A stretch of DNA of 64,000 bases, from positions 62,001 to 126,000 of the forward strand of contig NZ_KQ410725.1 in the NCBI RefSeq assembly GCF_001262505.1, read 5' to 3'. Shown piece after piece: positions 8,023-18,575 of the stretch (its first letter is position 1; every line of letters starts with the position of its first letter). Below the pieces are notes generated by a model, which saw nothing but the letters and a program-made list of their open reading frames with translations, ran no database searches and was not told the DNA's origin. The position numbers were made by a program, and so were the translations under genes. This DNA is from Shinella sp. SUS2. Lineage in GTDB: Bacteria > Pseudomonadota > Alphaproteobacteria > Rhizobiales > Rhizobiaceae.

Positions 8023-9393
8023 TCAGCGCCGGTTGCGACCGTCATACTGCTTGACCGTGTCGCCGCCGAAGAGCAGTCGCTGCGGATTGCGCTCGAAGCC
8101 GGAGATCGCACCGTCGAGATTCTGGATGGTGCGGCGCGTATCGAGCACCAGCGCCTCGATGTCCCGCAGCCCCGAACCGGAGAATCGCTGCAATCCGTCG
8201 GCAATCGGTCCGATCCTCCCGTTCAGCGTGTCGGCCGCCTGCTTGATCGACTGCAGCGTCGCCTTGGCCTCGGCGAAGAGCGATTCGGAATCCCCCTCGC
8301 CCAGGAAGCCGTCGAGCTTGGCGAGCACGCCATCGACGCGCGTGGAAGCGGCATTCAGCTTGTTGCTCATCTGCTGCACGTCGGTGATGATCTGGTCGAT
8401 ATCCTCCTCGCGGGCGCCGATACGGTCGGCGACGCCCGTCACGGAGGCGATGGCCTTGCGGGCATCGGCTGTCGCGACCGAAATGTCGTTGATCGCCCCG
8501 CCGACCTTCTGCGGATCGACCGCAGCGATCAGGCTGTCGATCTTGTCGAGCGAGGCCGTCGCCTGCTTGCCGAAGGTATCGAAGGTCTCGGCCGTCTTGC
8601 GGAAGCCCTCGACCGTGGTCTTGATGTCGCCGGACGCGGCCGCGATGTCCTTGCTGACCTTGTCGACATTGCCGACAAAATCCTCGACCTTCTTCGGGTC
8701 GACCGCCTTGATCAGCTCGTCGACCGAGGCGAGCGTCGAATCGAGCCGGCCGGAAAGATTGCGGAAGGTTTCCGACAGGCCACCGACGCTCTGCAGGAAC
8801 TCGTCCACCTTCTCGCCGTTGCGGGCGAGCGAGCCGGAGAACTGCTCTGCGTTCTGGATGGTCGTCGTCAGCGGCCCGCGTGCATCGGCGACGAAGCCCT
8901 GGATATCGGTGATCGCCGCATCGGCACGCTTCAGGATCTTGTCTGCGGTCGACAGGATGTTCGTCACGCTCGACTGTTCCGCTTGCAGCACCGCCGGAAC
9001 CTCGGTGTCGAAGGCCTGGCGCAGGATGTTCGGATCGGCAGCACTGCCGCCGGAAAGCTCGATATAGGCCGCGCCCGTCAGACCCTGCACTTCAAGCACC
9101 GCGGTCGTCGTCTGCTTGACCGGCGCGCTGGTCGAGACCTCCGTCATGGCGACGGAGAAGAGCGGATCGTCGGCATCGATGGCAAGGCTGCGTACGGAGC
9201 CGACCGGGATGCCGTTGAAGCGCACGGGCGAGCCGATGCTGAGCCCGTTCGCCGATCCCGGGATGCGGATCGCCAGCTGCGCCATCTCGCCGCCACGGCC
9301 GTATTGCGACATCCAGTAGACGAAAGCGAAGGCGGCAGCCATGACGAGGACGGTGAAGAAACCGACGAGGGCGTAATTGGCTTTGGTTTCCAT
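8023..9393 (-). CDS. MlaD/Mce-family substrate-binding protein of a lipid ABC transporter
   Basis: A 456-residue protein beginning METKANYALVGFF, the usual Mce start, with one N-terminal membrane segment (residues about 8-28). The MCE domain follows, with the characteristic IRIPGSANGLSIGSPVRFNGIPVG and VQGLTGAAYIELSGG. The rest is a long helical region (about residues 150-430) of the type that forms periplasmic tubes or needles in Mce proteins. It binds and shuttles phospholipid or other lipid between membranes with the ATPase and permease upstream. The start at 9393 fits the family; the in-frame ATG at 9426 adds 11 residues not usual for it. Sixty bases separate it from the ATPase gene. Confidence 0.93.
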   Translation of the reverse strand: METKANYALVGFFTVLVMAAAFAFVYWMSQYGRGGEMAQLAIRIPGSANGLSIGSPVRFNGIPVGSVRSLAIDADDPLFSVAMTEVSTSAPVKQTTTAVLEVQGLTGAAYIELSGGSAADPNILRQAFDTEVPAVLQAEQSSVTNILSTADKILKRADAAITDIQGFVADARGPLTTTIQNAEQFSGSLARNGEKVDEFLQSVGGLSETFRNLSGRLDSTLASVDELIKAVDPKKVEDFVGNVDKVSKDIAAASGDIKTTVEGFRKTAETFDTFGKQATASLDKIDSLIAAVDPQKVGGAINDISVATADARKAIASVTGVADRIGAREEDIDQIITDVQQMSNKLNAASTRVDGVLAKLDGFLGEGDSESLFAEAKATLQSIKQAADTLNGRIGPIADGLQRFSGSGLRDIEALVLDTRRTIQNLDGAISGFERNPQRLLFGGDTVKQYDGRNRR

Positions 9394-9453
9394 GCTTCGG
9401 GCTATCCTGCTCGCAGTTCCATCCACCCGGGCCCATCGGCCCCGGACACGTCC

Positions 9454-10239
9454 TTACGTTTTGCGCACGATCGATCGCGCGCGCTTGCCCCGGAAATAGG
9501 ACTGCACCCAGGGATCGTCAAAGGCCAGCATGTCCTCGATCGTGCCTTCGACCATGACCTTCTTCTGCCCGAGAACGGCGATGCGATCGCAAACCGAAAA
9601 CAGGCTGTCGAGGTCGTGAGTCACCATATACACGGTCAATCCGAGGGTGTCGCGCAGTTTGGCGATCAGCTCGTCGAATTCCGCCGCGCCGATCGGATCG
9701 AGGCCAGAGGTCGGCTCGTCGAGGAAGACGAGCGCCGGGTCGAGCGCCAGCGCCCGCGCCAGCGCCGCACGCTTGATCATGCCGCCCGAAAGCTCGGAGG
9801 GAAATTTGTTCGCGGCCTCCGGGGCAAGGCCGACAAGCTCGATCTTCAGCCGCGCCAGCTCGTCCATCATCGCCTGCGGCAGGTCGAGATATTCGCGCAT
9901 CGGCACCTGGATGTTCTCCATGACCGTCAGCGAGGAAAAGAGGGCACCGTGCTGGAAGAGCACGCCGAGCTTCATGTCGAGCGCCAGCCGCTCGGCCTCG
10001 CTCGCCTTGTCGAAATCCATGCCGAAGATGCGGATGTTGCCGGAGCGGCGCGGCAGAAGGCGCAGCACCGTGCGCATCAGCACCGACTTGCCCGTGCCGG
10101 ACGCGCCGACGAAGCCGAGAATCTCGCCGCGATAGATATCGAGATTGAGCTCATCCAGCACGATGTTGCTGCCGAAGCCGACGGTCAGATCCTTGACCGA
10201 AAGCACCGCGTCGTCCGCCTTTGCCGAAACCTGCTCCAT
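9454..10239 (-). CDS. MlaF-like ATP-binding subunit of a lipid ABC transporter
   Basis: A 261-residue ABC ATPase. Walker A is GASGTGKS (residues 45-52), the signature is LSGGMIKRAALARALALDP, and Walker B is LVFLDEPTSGLDP, with the MVTHDLDSL switch. LSGGM and the FQHGALFSSLTVMEN Q-loop are typical of the MlaF/Ttg2A branch. It energises the STAS-permease encoded just upstream. Two candidate ATG codons lie six bases apart (10245 and 10239). AGGGA sits directly against the first and six bases from the second, so I prefer 10239. Only a few bases separate it from the permease stop, implying translational coupling. Confidence 0.95.
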   Translation of the reverse strand: MEQVSAKADDAVLSVKDLTVGFGSNIVLDELNLDIYRGEILGFVGASGTGKSVLMRTVLRLLPRRSGNIRIFGMDFDKASEAERLALDMKLGVLFQHGALFSSLTVMENIQVPMREYLDLPQAMMDELARLKIELVGLAPEAANKFPSELSGGMIKRAALARALALDPALVFLDEPTSGLDPIGAAEFDELIAKLRDTLGLTVYMVTHDLDSLFSVCDRIAVLGQKKVMVEGTIEDMLAFDDPWVQSYFRGKRARSIVRKT

Positions 10240-10247
10240 GGACATCC

Positions 10248-11432
10248 CTAGAAATCGATCGCGGCGTAGAACATGGCGAAGAGGCCGTCGACGAGGATGA
10301 CGACGAAGATCGACTTCACCACAGCGGCGGTGACGTGGCGGCCAAGCGATTCGGCGCTGCCGCCCACCTTCAACCCCTCGACCGAGGCGACGATGCCGAT
10401 GATCAGTGCCATGAACGGCGCCTTGATCATGCCGGACACCACCGTCGAGAGGTCGATGGCCTCGCGAAGACGCGACAGGAAAGTGTCGAAGGTGATGCCG
10501 GAATAGGACCAGGCGACGAAGGCCGCGCCGCCGAGGGCCGCAAAGTTGGCGATGATGGTCAGCAGCGGCAGCGCCACCGTCAGTGCCACCAGCCGCGGGA
10601 AGACGAGCACGCCGATGGGGCTGAGGCCCATGACCTTCAGCGCGTCGATCTCCTCGCGCATCTTCATCGAGCCGATCTCGGCCGTGATCGCGCTGCCGGA
10701 GCGGCCGGCGATCATGATGGCGGTGAGCAGCACGCCGACCTCGCGCAACTGAAGGATGCCGACGAGGTCGACGACGAAGACCTCCGCCCCGAAGTAGCGC
10801 AACTGGAAGGCGCCCTGCTGGGCGATGATCGCACCGATCAGGAAGGACATCAGGAGGATGATCGGCACCGCGCGGACACCCATATGGTCGATCTGGTGCA
10901 CGATCGCCGAGGGCGAGACGCCGCTGCGGCGCCCGAGCTTCAGTTGCGCGCCCCGCACCGCCGAGCCGAGGATGAACATGGCGGCGACCGTATCGTCCCA
11001 GACGTCCATCATCGCACGGCCGATGGGGGTGAAGATGCGCTCGAACAGGGTGCCCTTCCCGCCGCCGCCATACCGTGGTTCGGCGAGCTTTTCCGGCAGG
11101 GCCGAAATCAGGTCGGCGTAGTGCGTACCCTCGCGATCGGTAAGGCTGACCTCGTTGCCGCCGCCCTGCCGCTCGGCAATCGCCCGGCGCAGCAGCCAGG
11201 CGCCGGCCGTATCCATGGCCGAAACACCGCTGAGGTCGATTTCCAGCGCACCGGCCTGCCCGCGGCCGATATCGGCCAGCCGCTTGCTGGCGGCAACCGC
11301 GTTCGTGTTCACCCACTCGCCGGAAAGTCGCCAGACCTCCCGGCCGTTTTCAGGCGGGTTTTCGATCGCGATGTCGAGGGGGGAACGGGTGGCGGTCAAG
11401 TCTCTTGCATCTTCCCGTGCTTGGGACAACAT
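10248..11432 (-). CDS. MlaE-family ABC permease with N-terminal STAS domain
   Basis: A 394-residue protein and first gene of the operon. Residues about 15-125 form a STAS-like domain (ALEIDLSGVSAMDTAGAWLLRRA). The MlaE permease domain follows: GRAMMDVWDDTVAAMFILG, the coupling region LLTAIMIAGRSGSAITAEIGSMKMREEIDALKV split by the usual glutamates, and terminal membrane helices ending VVKSIFVVILVDGLFAMFYAAIDF. In E. coli the STAS protein MlaB is separate; here the STAS domain is fused, as in many alphaproteobacteria. It should form the inner-membrane channel of the transporter with the ATPase and Mce protein downstream. Confidence 0.93.
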   Translation of the reverse strand: MLSQAREDARDLTATRSPLDIAIENPPENGREVWRLSGEWVNTNAVAASKRLADIGRGQAGALEIDLSGVSAMDTAGAWLLRRAIAERQGGGNEVSLTDREGTHYADLISALPEKLAEPRYGGGGKGTLFERIFTPIGRAMMDVWDDTVAAMFILGSAVRGAQLKLGRRSGVSPSAIVHQIDHMGVRAVPIILLMSFLIGAIIAQQGAFQLRYFGAEVFVVDLVGILQLREVGVLLTAIMIAGRSGSAITAEIGSMKMREEIDALKVMGLSPIGVLVFPRLVALTVALPLLTIIANFAALGGAAFVAWSYSGITFDTFLSRLREAIDLSTVVSGMIKAPFMALIIGIVASVEGLKVGGSAESLGRHVTAAVVKSIFVVILVDGLFAMFYAAIDF

Positions 11433-11529
11433 GCGCCTGTCTTACCGGCTCGCCGCCCATCTGTCACCGAACGAACCTGCAAAAGCCCCTTCCCGCCTCG
11501 ATTTTTTCAAGCCTGCCAGGATCAGTCCC

Positions 11530-12513
11530 ATGCGCCGCACAATGCTCGCCACCACCGAAAGCTTCCCGATTGCCGGCACCTTCACCATTTCGCGCGGCGC
11601 CAAGACGACGGCCGAAGTGGTGACCTGCACGATCGGCAGTTCGGGCCTTTCCGGCCGCGGCGAATGCGTTCCCTATGCGCGCTACGGCGAATCGGTTGCC
11701 GGCGTGCTCGCCGCCATCGAGGACATGCGCGGCGCCGTGGAGGACGGCATCGGCCGCGAAGAACTGGGCAGGATCATGTCCGCGGGTGCGGCCCGCAACG
11801 CCCTTGACTGCGCGCTCTGGGATCTCGAGGCGAAACTGTCGGGGGTGCCGACCTGGCAGGTGGTCAATGCCGCGGCGCCGCAAAAGCTCGTCACCGCCTT
11901 CACGCTCTCCCTCGGCGAACCCGAGGCGATGCAGCGCCAGGCCGCACAGGAGGCAGGCCGCCCGCTTCTCAAGGTCAAGGTCGGCACGGCGGACGATGCC
12001 GCCCGCATCCGCGCGGTGCGCGCCGGCGCCCCCGAGAGCGCCATCATCCTCGACGCCAACGAGGGCTGGACGCCGGAAAACCTCGCCTATCACTTCGCGC
12101 TCTGCGCCGAGGCGCGCATCGCCCTTGTCGAGCAGCCGCTTCCGGCCGGAAACGATTCGGCGCTGCGCGACATTGCCCGCCCGGTCCCGGTCTGCGCCGA
12201 TGAGAGCGTGCACCAGGCGCAGGACATCCCCAAGCTTGCCGACCGCTACGACGCGATCAACATCAAGCTCGACAAGGCCGGCGGGCTGACGGAGGCGCTC
12301 GCGCTGCGCGAGGCGGCGAAGGAATGCGGCCTGAAGATCATGGTGGGCTGCATGGTCGGCACGTCGCTGGGCATGGCCCCGGCCGTGCTGTTGGCGCAGG
12401 GCGCCGATTTCGTCGATCTTGACGGCCCGCTGCTGCTTGCCCGCGACCGCGAACCGGGTCTGCGCTATGAAGGTTCCACCGTCTATCCGCCCGAGGCCGC
12501 GCTCTGGGGCTGA
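11530..12513 (+). CDS. Dipeptide epimerase (L-Ala-D/L-Glu epimerase type), enolase superfamily
   Basis: A 327-residue member of the muconate lactonising subgroup. The catalytic lysines are in KVK (Lys150) and KLDK (Lys246). The metal ligands are Asp175 (DAN), Glu201 (EQP) and Asp224 (DES), and the C-terminal DLDGP (residues 296-300) is the motif seen in Ala-Glu epimerases. The likely role is recycling of murein peptide by epimerising L-Ala-D-Glu. An AGGATC lies upstream of the ATG. It diverges from the lipid transporter operon, and its last 31 bases overlap the 3' end of the convergent MFS gene. Confidence 0.9.
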   Translation: MRRTMLATTESFPIAGTFTISRGAKTTAEVVTCTIGSSGLSGRGECVPYARYGESVAGVLAAIEDMRGAVEDGIGREELGRIMSAGAARNALDCALWDLEAKLSGVPTWQVVNAAAPQKLVTAFTLSLGEPEAMQRQAAQEAGRPLLKVKVGTADDAARIRAVRAGAPESAIILDANEGWTPENLAYHFALCAEARIALVEQPLPAGNDSALRDIARPVPVCADESVHQAQDIPKLADRYDAINIKLDKAGGLTEALALREAAKECGLKIMVGCMVGTSLGMAPAVLLAQGADFVDLDGPLLLARDREPGLRYEGSTVYPPEAALWG

Positions 12514-13700
12514 ACACGCGGCGCGACGATGCGTCCGGCAATGACCGAGAGAAGGCCGGCAGCGGCAACGAGCGACATCAGGTAGAAGCCCTGGACGCCG
12601 TACCAGCTGAAGGCATAGCCCGAGACGAAGGTGGCGAGCGCCGTGAAGACGCCGGTGTAGAAGAAATAGAGCCCCTGCGCCGCCGCCTCCTGCTCCTCCG
12701 CCACGCGCTCCACGAGCCGGCTCTGCGCGCTCATATGGATCAGCGCGTAGGTGAAGGCATGCAGACATTGCAGCGCGAAATAGCCGGCAAAGGACATGTC
12801 CATCGGAAAGAGGATCCAGCGGCCGACCGCAACGGCGCCGCCAACCATCATCATGGACCAGAGATTGAAGCGGCGCCGCAGCTGGACGGCAAAGAGGAAG
12901 AAGAGCACTTCGGCCAGAACGCCGGCGCTCCAGAGAATACCAACATCGACGCCGCTGAATCCCATCTTCTGCCAGTAGATCGCCGAAAAGGCGAACAGCA
13001 TAGCGTGGCTCGCATTGACCAGCGAGACGCCGATCAGCATGAACTGCACATCCGCCTGCCGTAGCGTGCTCTTCGTCGGCATGGTCGCGATCGCGGCAAT
13101 CGGCGACGGACGGCGCGGCTTGCCGATCCTGGGCGCGATCACCGCGCCGATCACGGTCAGCACGAAGGCCACCGCCATCGCCGGCAGCACCATCGCACCG
13201 CCATAGAGGCCGGCAAGCCAGCCGCCGGTCATCGTCGCGACGATGAAGGCGAGCGACCCCCACAGGCGCATCTTGCCGTAGTCGAAATTCCAGCGCCGCA
13301 CGCCCGACAACATGATCGCCTCGGTGATCGGCACATAAGGTGAATAGACCGCGCCCTGCAGCGTATAGAGCAGCAGCACCGGCCAGAAGGAGCCCGTCGC
13401 AAAGAGCGCGAGAGCCGTCGCGAGCGACAGCAGCGCCGACCAGAGCAGCACGATCGAGCGCTCGCCGATCCGGTCCGCAATGATGCCCGCCACCGGCGCA
13501 GTGAAGACGCGCACGAACAGCGGCACGGCGAGAACCATGCCGATCTGGAAATCGCTCATCGAGAGCGTTTCCAGCCAGACCGGAAAGAACGGCAGCGCAA
13601 TGCCGTTGACCATCATCGGCGCGCAGAAGACGAGAGCGATACGCGCAGCAAAATACGGCGGCGCGCCGGCGGTCACGGTAAAACCGGAGGGGGCATTCAT
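12483..13700 (-). CDS. MFS transporter, MFS_1-like (phenylpropionate permease-related)
   Basis: A 405-residue protein with about twelve membrane segments. It starts with FAARIALVFCAPMMVNGIALPFFPVWLE and has the loop motif GIIADRIGERS, typical of the MFS_1-like/nucleoside-H+-symporter-like group that includes HcaT. The central linker contains GKPRRPSPIAAIATMPTKS. No substrate can be read from the sequence. It overlaps the end of the epimerase gene by 31 bases, tail to tail, which suggests constrained 3' ends rather than shared regulation. Confidence 0.85.
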   Translation of the reverse strand: MNAPSGFTVTAGAPPYFAARIALVFCAPMMVNGIALPFFPVWLETLSMSDFQIGMVLAVPLFVRVFTAPVAGIIADRIGERSIVLLWSALLSLATALALFATGSFWPVLLLYTLQGAVYSPYVPITEAIMLSGVRRWNFDYGKMRLWGSLAFIVATMTGGWLAGLYGGAMVLPAMAVAFVLTVIGAVIAPRIGKPRRPSPIAAIATMPTKSTLRQADVQFMLIGVSLVNASHAMLFAFSAIYWQKMGFSGVDVGILWSAGVLAEVLFFLFAVQLRRRFNLWSMMMVGGAVAVGRWILFPMDMSFAGYFALQCLHAFTYALIHMSAQSRLVERVAEEQEAAAQGLYFFYTGVFTALATFVSGYAFSWYGVQGFYLMSLVAAAGLLSVIAGRIVAPRVQPQSAASGG

Positions 13701-13961
13701 TGGCGGGGAACCTGCGTTGGAACGCCCTCCGCTCTATCATGCCGATGTACGTACGCCAATGCGCTATTTCTGCCCACCGGCGGGAATGCCGAACTTGTGA
13801 AACCGGACACAGGCGCAGCGCGATCCGTCAGGTTTCGCCCCATGCTTTTGCATCCCGGATGCACGCAAGTTGCCGCAGGGCAGTTCCGCTTTTCTTCGAA
13901 TCGCGGAAACGCTCTATCTCGTTTTTACGCAAAACCACTACGCGCTTCCGCTGGAATTTCC

Positions 13962-14798
13962 CTAAGCGGCCTCCGGCTCCCGGGTCTCGATCGCCAGCAT
14001 CCGGTGCGAGACCGGAAGAACTTCGGCGGGGCTTGAGGCGAGCTTCTGCCAGGTGATCAGTTCCATCTCCCCGTCATGGTGTTCGGCAATCGCCGTGCAG
14101 CTCTCCACCCAGTCGCCGCTGTTGATGTAGCGGATGCCGTCGATCTCGGTGATGACGGCGTGGTGGATATGGCCGCAGATCACACCGTCGGCATCGTGGC
14201 GCCGCGCCTCCTCGACGACCACCTTCTGGAACTCGCCGATGAAGTTCACCGCCGTCTTGACCTGCTGCTTGGCCCAGGAAGAGAACGACCAGTACGGCAG
14301 GCCGAGCCGGCGGCGGATGGCGGCGAAGACCACGTTGATGGCGATGGCCGCGTCATAGGCCCAGTCGCCGAGATAGGCGACGACGCGGGCATGGCGCACG
14401 ACGACGTCGAACTCGTCGCCATGCAGCACGAGATAGCGCTTGCCGTCGGCCGCCTCGTGGATGATGCGGTCGGCCACTTCCACGCCGCCGAAATGGGTGC
14501 CGGGGAAATCGCGCAGGAATTCGTCGTGGTTGCCGGGAATGTAGATGACGCGCGTGCCCTTGCGCGCCTTGCGCAACAGCTTCTGCGTGACATCGTTGAA
14601 GGCCTGCGGCCAATACCAGTTGCGCTTCAGGCGCCAGCCGTCGACGATGTCGCCGACGAGCACGATCGTCTCCGCTTCATGATGCCGCAGGAAGTCGATC
14701 AGGAAGTCCGCCTTGGCCGCCTTCGATCCCAGATGCACGTCCGAGATGAACAGCGTGCGGAAGTGGCGGACAGTGGGGTCGGCAAGGGTCGCAGTCAT
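13962..14798 (-). CDS. LpxH-like metallophosphoesterase (UDP-2,3-diacylglucosamine diphosphatase family)
   Basis: A 278-residue calcineurin-type phosphoesterase. Metal-binding motifs occur in order: SDVHLGS (Asp20, His22), LVGDIVD (Asp50), GNHDE (Asn90, His91), LHGDEFD and CGHIHH. The QVKTAVNFIGEFQKVV insert is typical of the COG2908 group. Alphaproteobacteria usually make lipid A with the unrelated LpxI, so this may act on a different substrate; the LpxH name is a family label only. GGAG seven bases upstream decides the start at 14798; the in-frame codon at 14855 is less likely. Confidence 0.88.
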   Translation of the reverse strand: MTATLADPTVRHFRTLFISDVHLGSKAAKADFLIDFLRHHEAETIVLVGDIVDGWRLKRNWYWPQAFNDVTQKLLRKARKGTRVIYIPGNHDEFLRDFPGTHFGGVEVADRIIHEAADGKRYLVLHGDEFDVVVRHARVVAYLGDWAYDAAIAINVVFAAIRRRLGLPYWSFSSWAKQQVKTAVNFIGEFQKVVVEEARRHDADGVICGHIHHAVITEIDGIRYINSGDWVESCTAIAEHHDGEMELITWQKLASSPAEVLPVSHRMLAIETREPEAA

Positions 14799-15033
14799 GC
14801 GTTCTTCTCCGGGTGGCCAGCCGCCGCGGTTGTCGTCGGGAGGGGCGGCTTTCAACCCGTTGAAAACCAGACTCCTGTTTCAGATTGATGACACACCTAT
14901 GCCTTTTTCGGCGGCAAATAGGCATTGCACAGGCCGCTGATTGCGGCTTTATGGAAGACTCGGAAAACTTCACGTCGCGGCGGTTTCGCAGAGCCAAGAG
15001 CCGCAACGAAAACAGCATATGGCAGGGAGCATC

Positions 15034-17346
<2,313 letters not shown>

Positions 17347-17361
17347 GCCGCAATCCCCGCC

Positions 17362-17724
17362 TTACGAAACGGCCGCCGCCTCGGCGGCCGTTTTTGTTTG
17401 CGGTGCCGGGTGCGCGGCATCCCGCGCCTCCCACCAGTCGCCGAGCGCATCGACCAGCGGCAGCAGCGTCAGGCCGGATGGCGTGAGGTCGTATTCGACC
17501 CGCAGCGGATAGCCGTCGAACACCGTGCGCTGCACGATGCCCGCCTTTTCCAGCTTGCGCAGTTCGAGCGTCAGGATGCGGTGCGAGACGGTGGGATTGT
17601 CGCGCCTGAGGTCGCTGAAGCGCTTCGTTCCGTCCTTGAGGTAATAGATCAGCAGCGTCGGCCAGCGGCCGCTCAAGACCTGCATGACCTCCTCGATCGG
17701 GCAACGGGAAACGAGATCCTTCAT
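17362..17724 (-). CDS. HxlR-family winged-helix regulator
   Basis: A 120-residue protein with the family pattern: CPIEEVMQVLSGRWPTLLIYYL (Cys8), then RFSDLRRDNPTVSHRILTLELRKLEKAGIV as the helix-turn-helix and FDGYPLRVEYDLTPSGLTLLPL as the wing and dimer helix. HxlR-like proteins often sense aldehydes or oxidants, sometimes through a cysteine near the N-terminus. It is transcribed away from the glutathione S-transferase gene, its probable target. The last codons lie inside the terminator hairpin of the malic enzyme gene. Confidence 0.92.
   Translation of the reverse strand: MKDLVSRCPIEEVMQVLSGRWPTLLIYYLKDGTKRFSDLRRDNPTVSHRILTLELRKLEKAGIVQRTVFDGYPLRVEYDLTPSGLTLLPLVDALGDWWEARDAAHPAPQTKTAAEAAAVS
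17367..17395 (+). terminator. Terminator of the malic enzyme gene, embedded in the hxlR-like coding end
   Basis: A 12-bp perfect stem AAACGGCCGCCG / CGGCGGCCGTTT with loop CCT and a TTTTT run. It starts 20 bases after the malic enzyme stop and lies within the final codons of the convergent regulator gene, so it is both terminator and coding sequence. Confidence 0.85.
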
Positions 17725-17749
17725 GACGGGCTCCGGCGTGGTGACAAAA

Positions 17750-17766
17750 ATGTGCGTAATTTACAT
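17750..17766. promoter_or_regulatory. Candidate HxlR operator between divergent regulator and GST genes
   Basis: ATGTGCGTAATTTACAT is an imperfect inverted repeat (ATGT-N9-ACAT, AT-rich centre) in the 110-bp divergent promoter region, 26 bases upstream of the regulator start. Its position and symmetry fit a dimeric winged-helix protein. This is inference only. Confidence 0.4.
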
Positions 17767-17834
17767 GGGGGCAGGCAAGGCTTAGGTCCAGTGTCGCTGC
17801 GCAGCGTGGTCAACAGAAATCACGGAGAAGAACA

Positions 17835-18542
17835 TTGGAACCGATCCTCGTCTACGGCTTCCCCGCCGGAAGCTCCATGGGCCTTGTCGCCGCGCTGGAG
17901 TGGCTGGGAAAACCCTATCGCCTCTGCCGCGTCGACATGCTGGGCGACATGCGCGACCCTGCCTATGCCCGCCTCAACGCCCGGCACGAGACACCCGCCC
18001 TCGTCACCGATGACGGCCGGGTGATCACCGAAACCATGGCCATCGCCCACTGGATCGCCGCACGCGACACGGAACGGCGCGTCAGCTTCGAGGCAACGGC
18101 GCCGGCAGCCGACCGCATGGTTCAGCTGATGGCCTTCCTCAACACCGGCTTCACCGGTTCCTTCAGCCCGCTCTGGTCGGCGCTCGAACTGGAGACACCG
18201 GACCCGGTGCTCGAAGATTCGCTGCGTCGCTGGGGCCGCGAGGGCGTCATCGAACGGCACGACAAGCTGGAGACGATGCTCGGCGACACGCCCTATCTTG
18301 CCGGCGACCGTCCGACATTGGCGGACGGCGTGCTCATCGGCGTCGCGCGCTGGCTCGACTACCACGCGGTCGCCCCGGCAAGCCGCTGGCCCCGAATCGA
18401 GGCCATCCGCCGCCGACTGGAGGCCGACCCTGCCGTCGTGTTCGCCACCGCACTGGAAAGCGGCGAGACACCGGCCGGCAACGGCGCCTTCAGGGGCCAC
18501 GTTCCGCTTGCCGAGGTCATCGAGCGTTTCGGAAAGGCCTGA
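17835..18542 (+). CDS. Glutathione S-transferase family protein
   Basis: A 235-residue two-domain protein. Residues 1-80 are the thioredoxin-like glutathione-binding domain (ILVYGFPAGSSMG, then ETPALVTDDGRVITETMAIAHWI with the ET glutathione contact). The C-terminal helical domain has YLAGDRPTLADGVLIGVARW, the conserved N-capping segment. The start is TTG at 17835: GGAGAAG lies six bases upstream and the next in-frame ATG would remove the first beta strand. Divergence from an HxlR regulator suggests induction by an electrophile. The physiological substrate is unknown. Confidence 0.88.
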   Translation: MEPILVYGFPAGSSMGLVAALEWLGKPYRLCRVDMLGDMRDPAYARLNARHETPALVTDDGRVITETMAIAHWIAARDTERRVSFEATAPAADRMVQLMAFLNTGFTGSFSPLWSALELETPDPVLEDSLRRWGREGVIERHDKLETMLGDTPYLAGDRPTLADGVLIGVARWLDYHAVAPASRWPRIEAIRRRLEADPAVVFATALESGETPAGNGAFRGHVPLAEVIERFGKA

Positions 18543-18545
18543 AGA

Positions 18546-18575
18546 AGGAAGGTCGGGCAAAAACCCGGCCTTCCT
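18546..18575. terminator. Bidirectional hairpin between convergent GST and ABC-F genes
   Basis: A 12-bp stem (AGGAAGGTCGGG with CCCGGCCTTCCT, one G-T pair, loop CAAAAA) fills the 31-base gap between the two stop codons. It lacks a clear T run, so termination strength is uncertain. Confidence 0.6.

Noticed and set aside
7789..10251. An 820-codon plus-strand frame across the lipid transporter operon
   Set aside because: It runs antisense to three recognisable genes and has no start signals.
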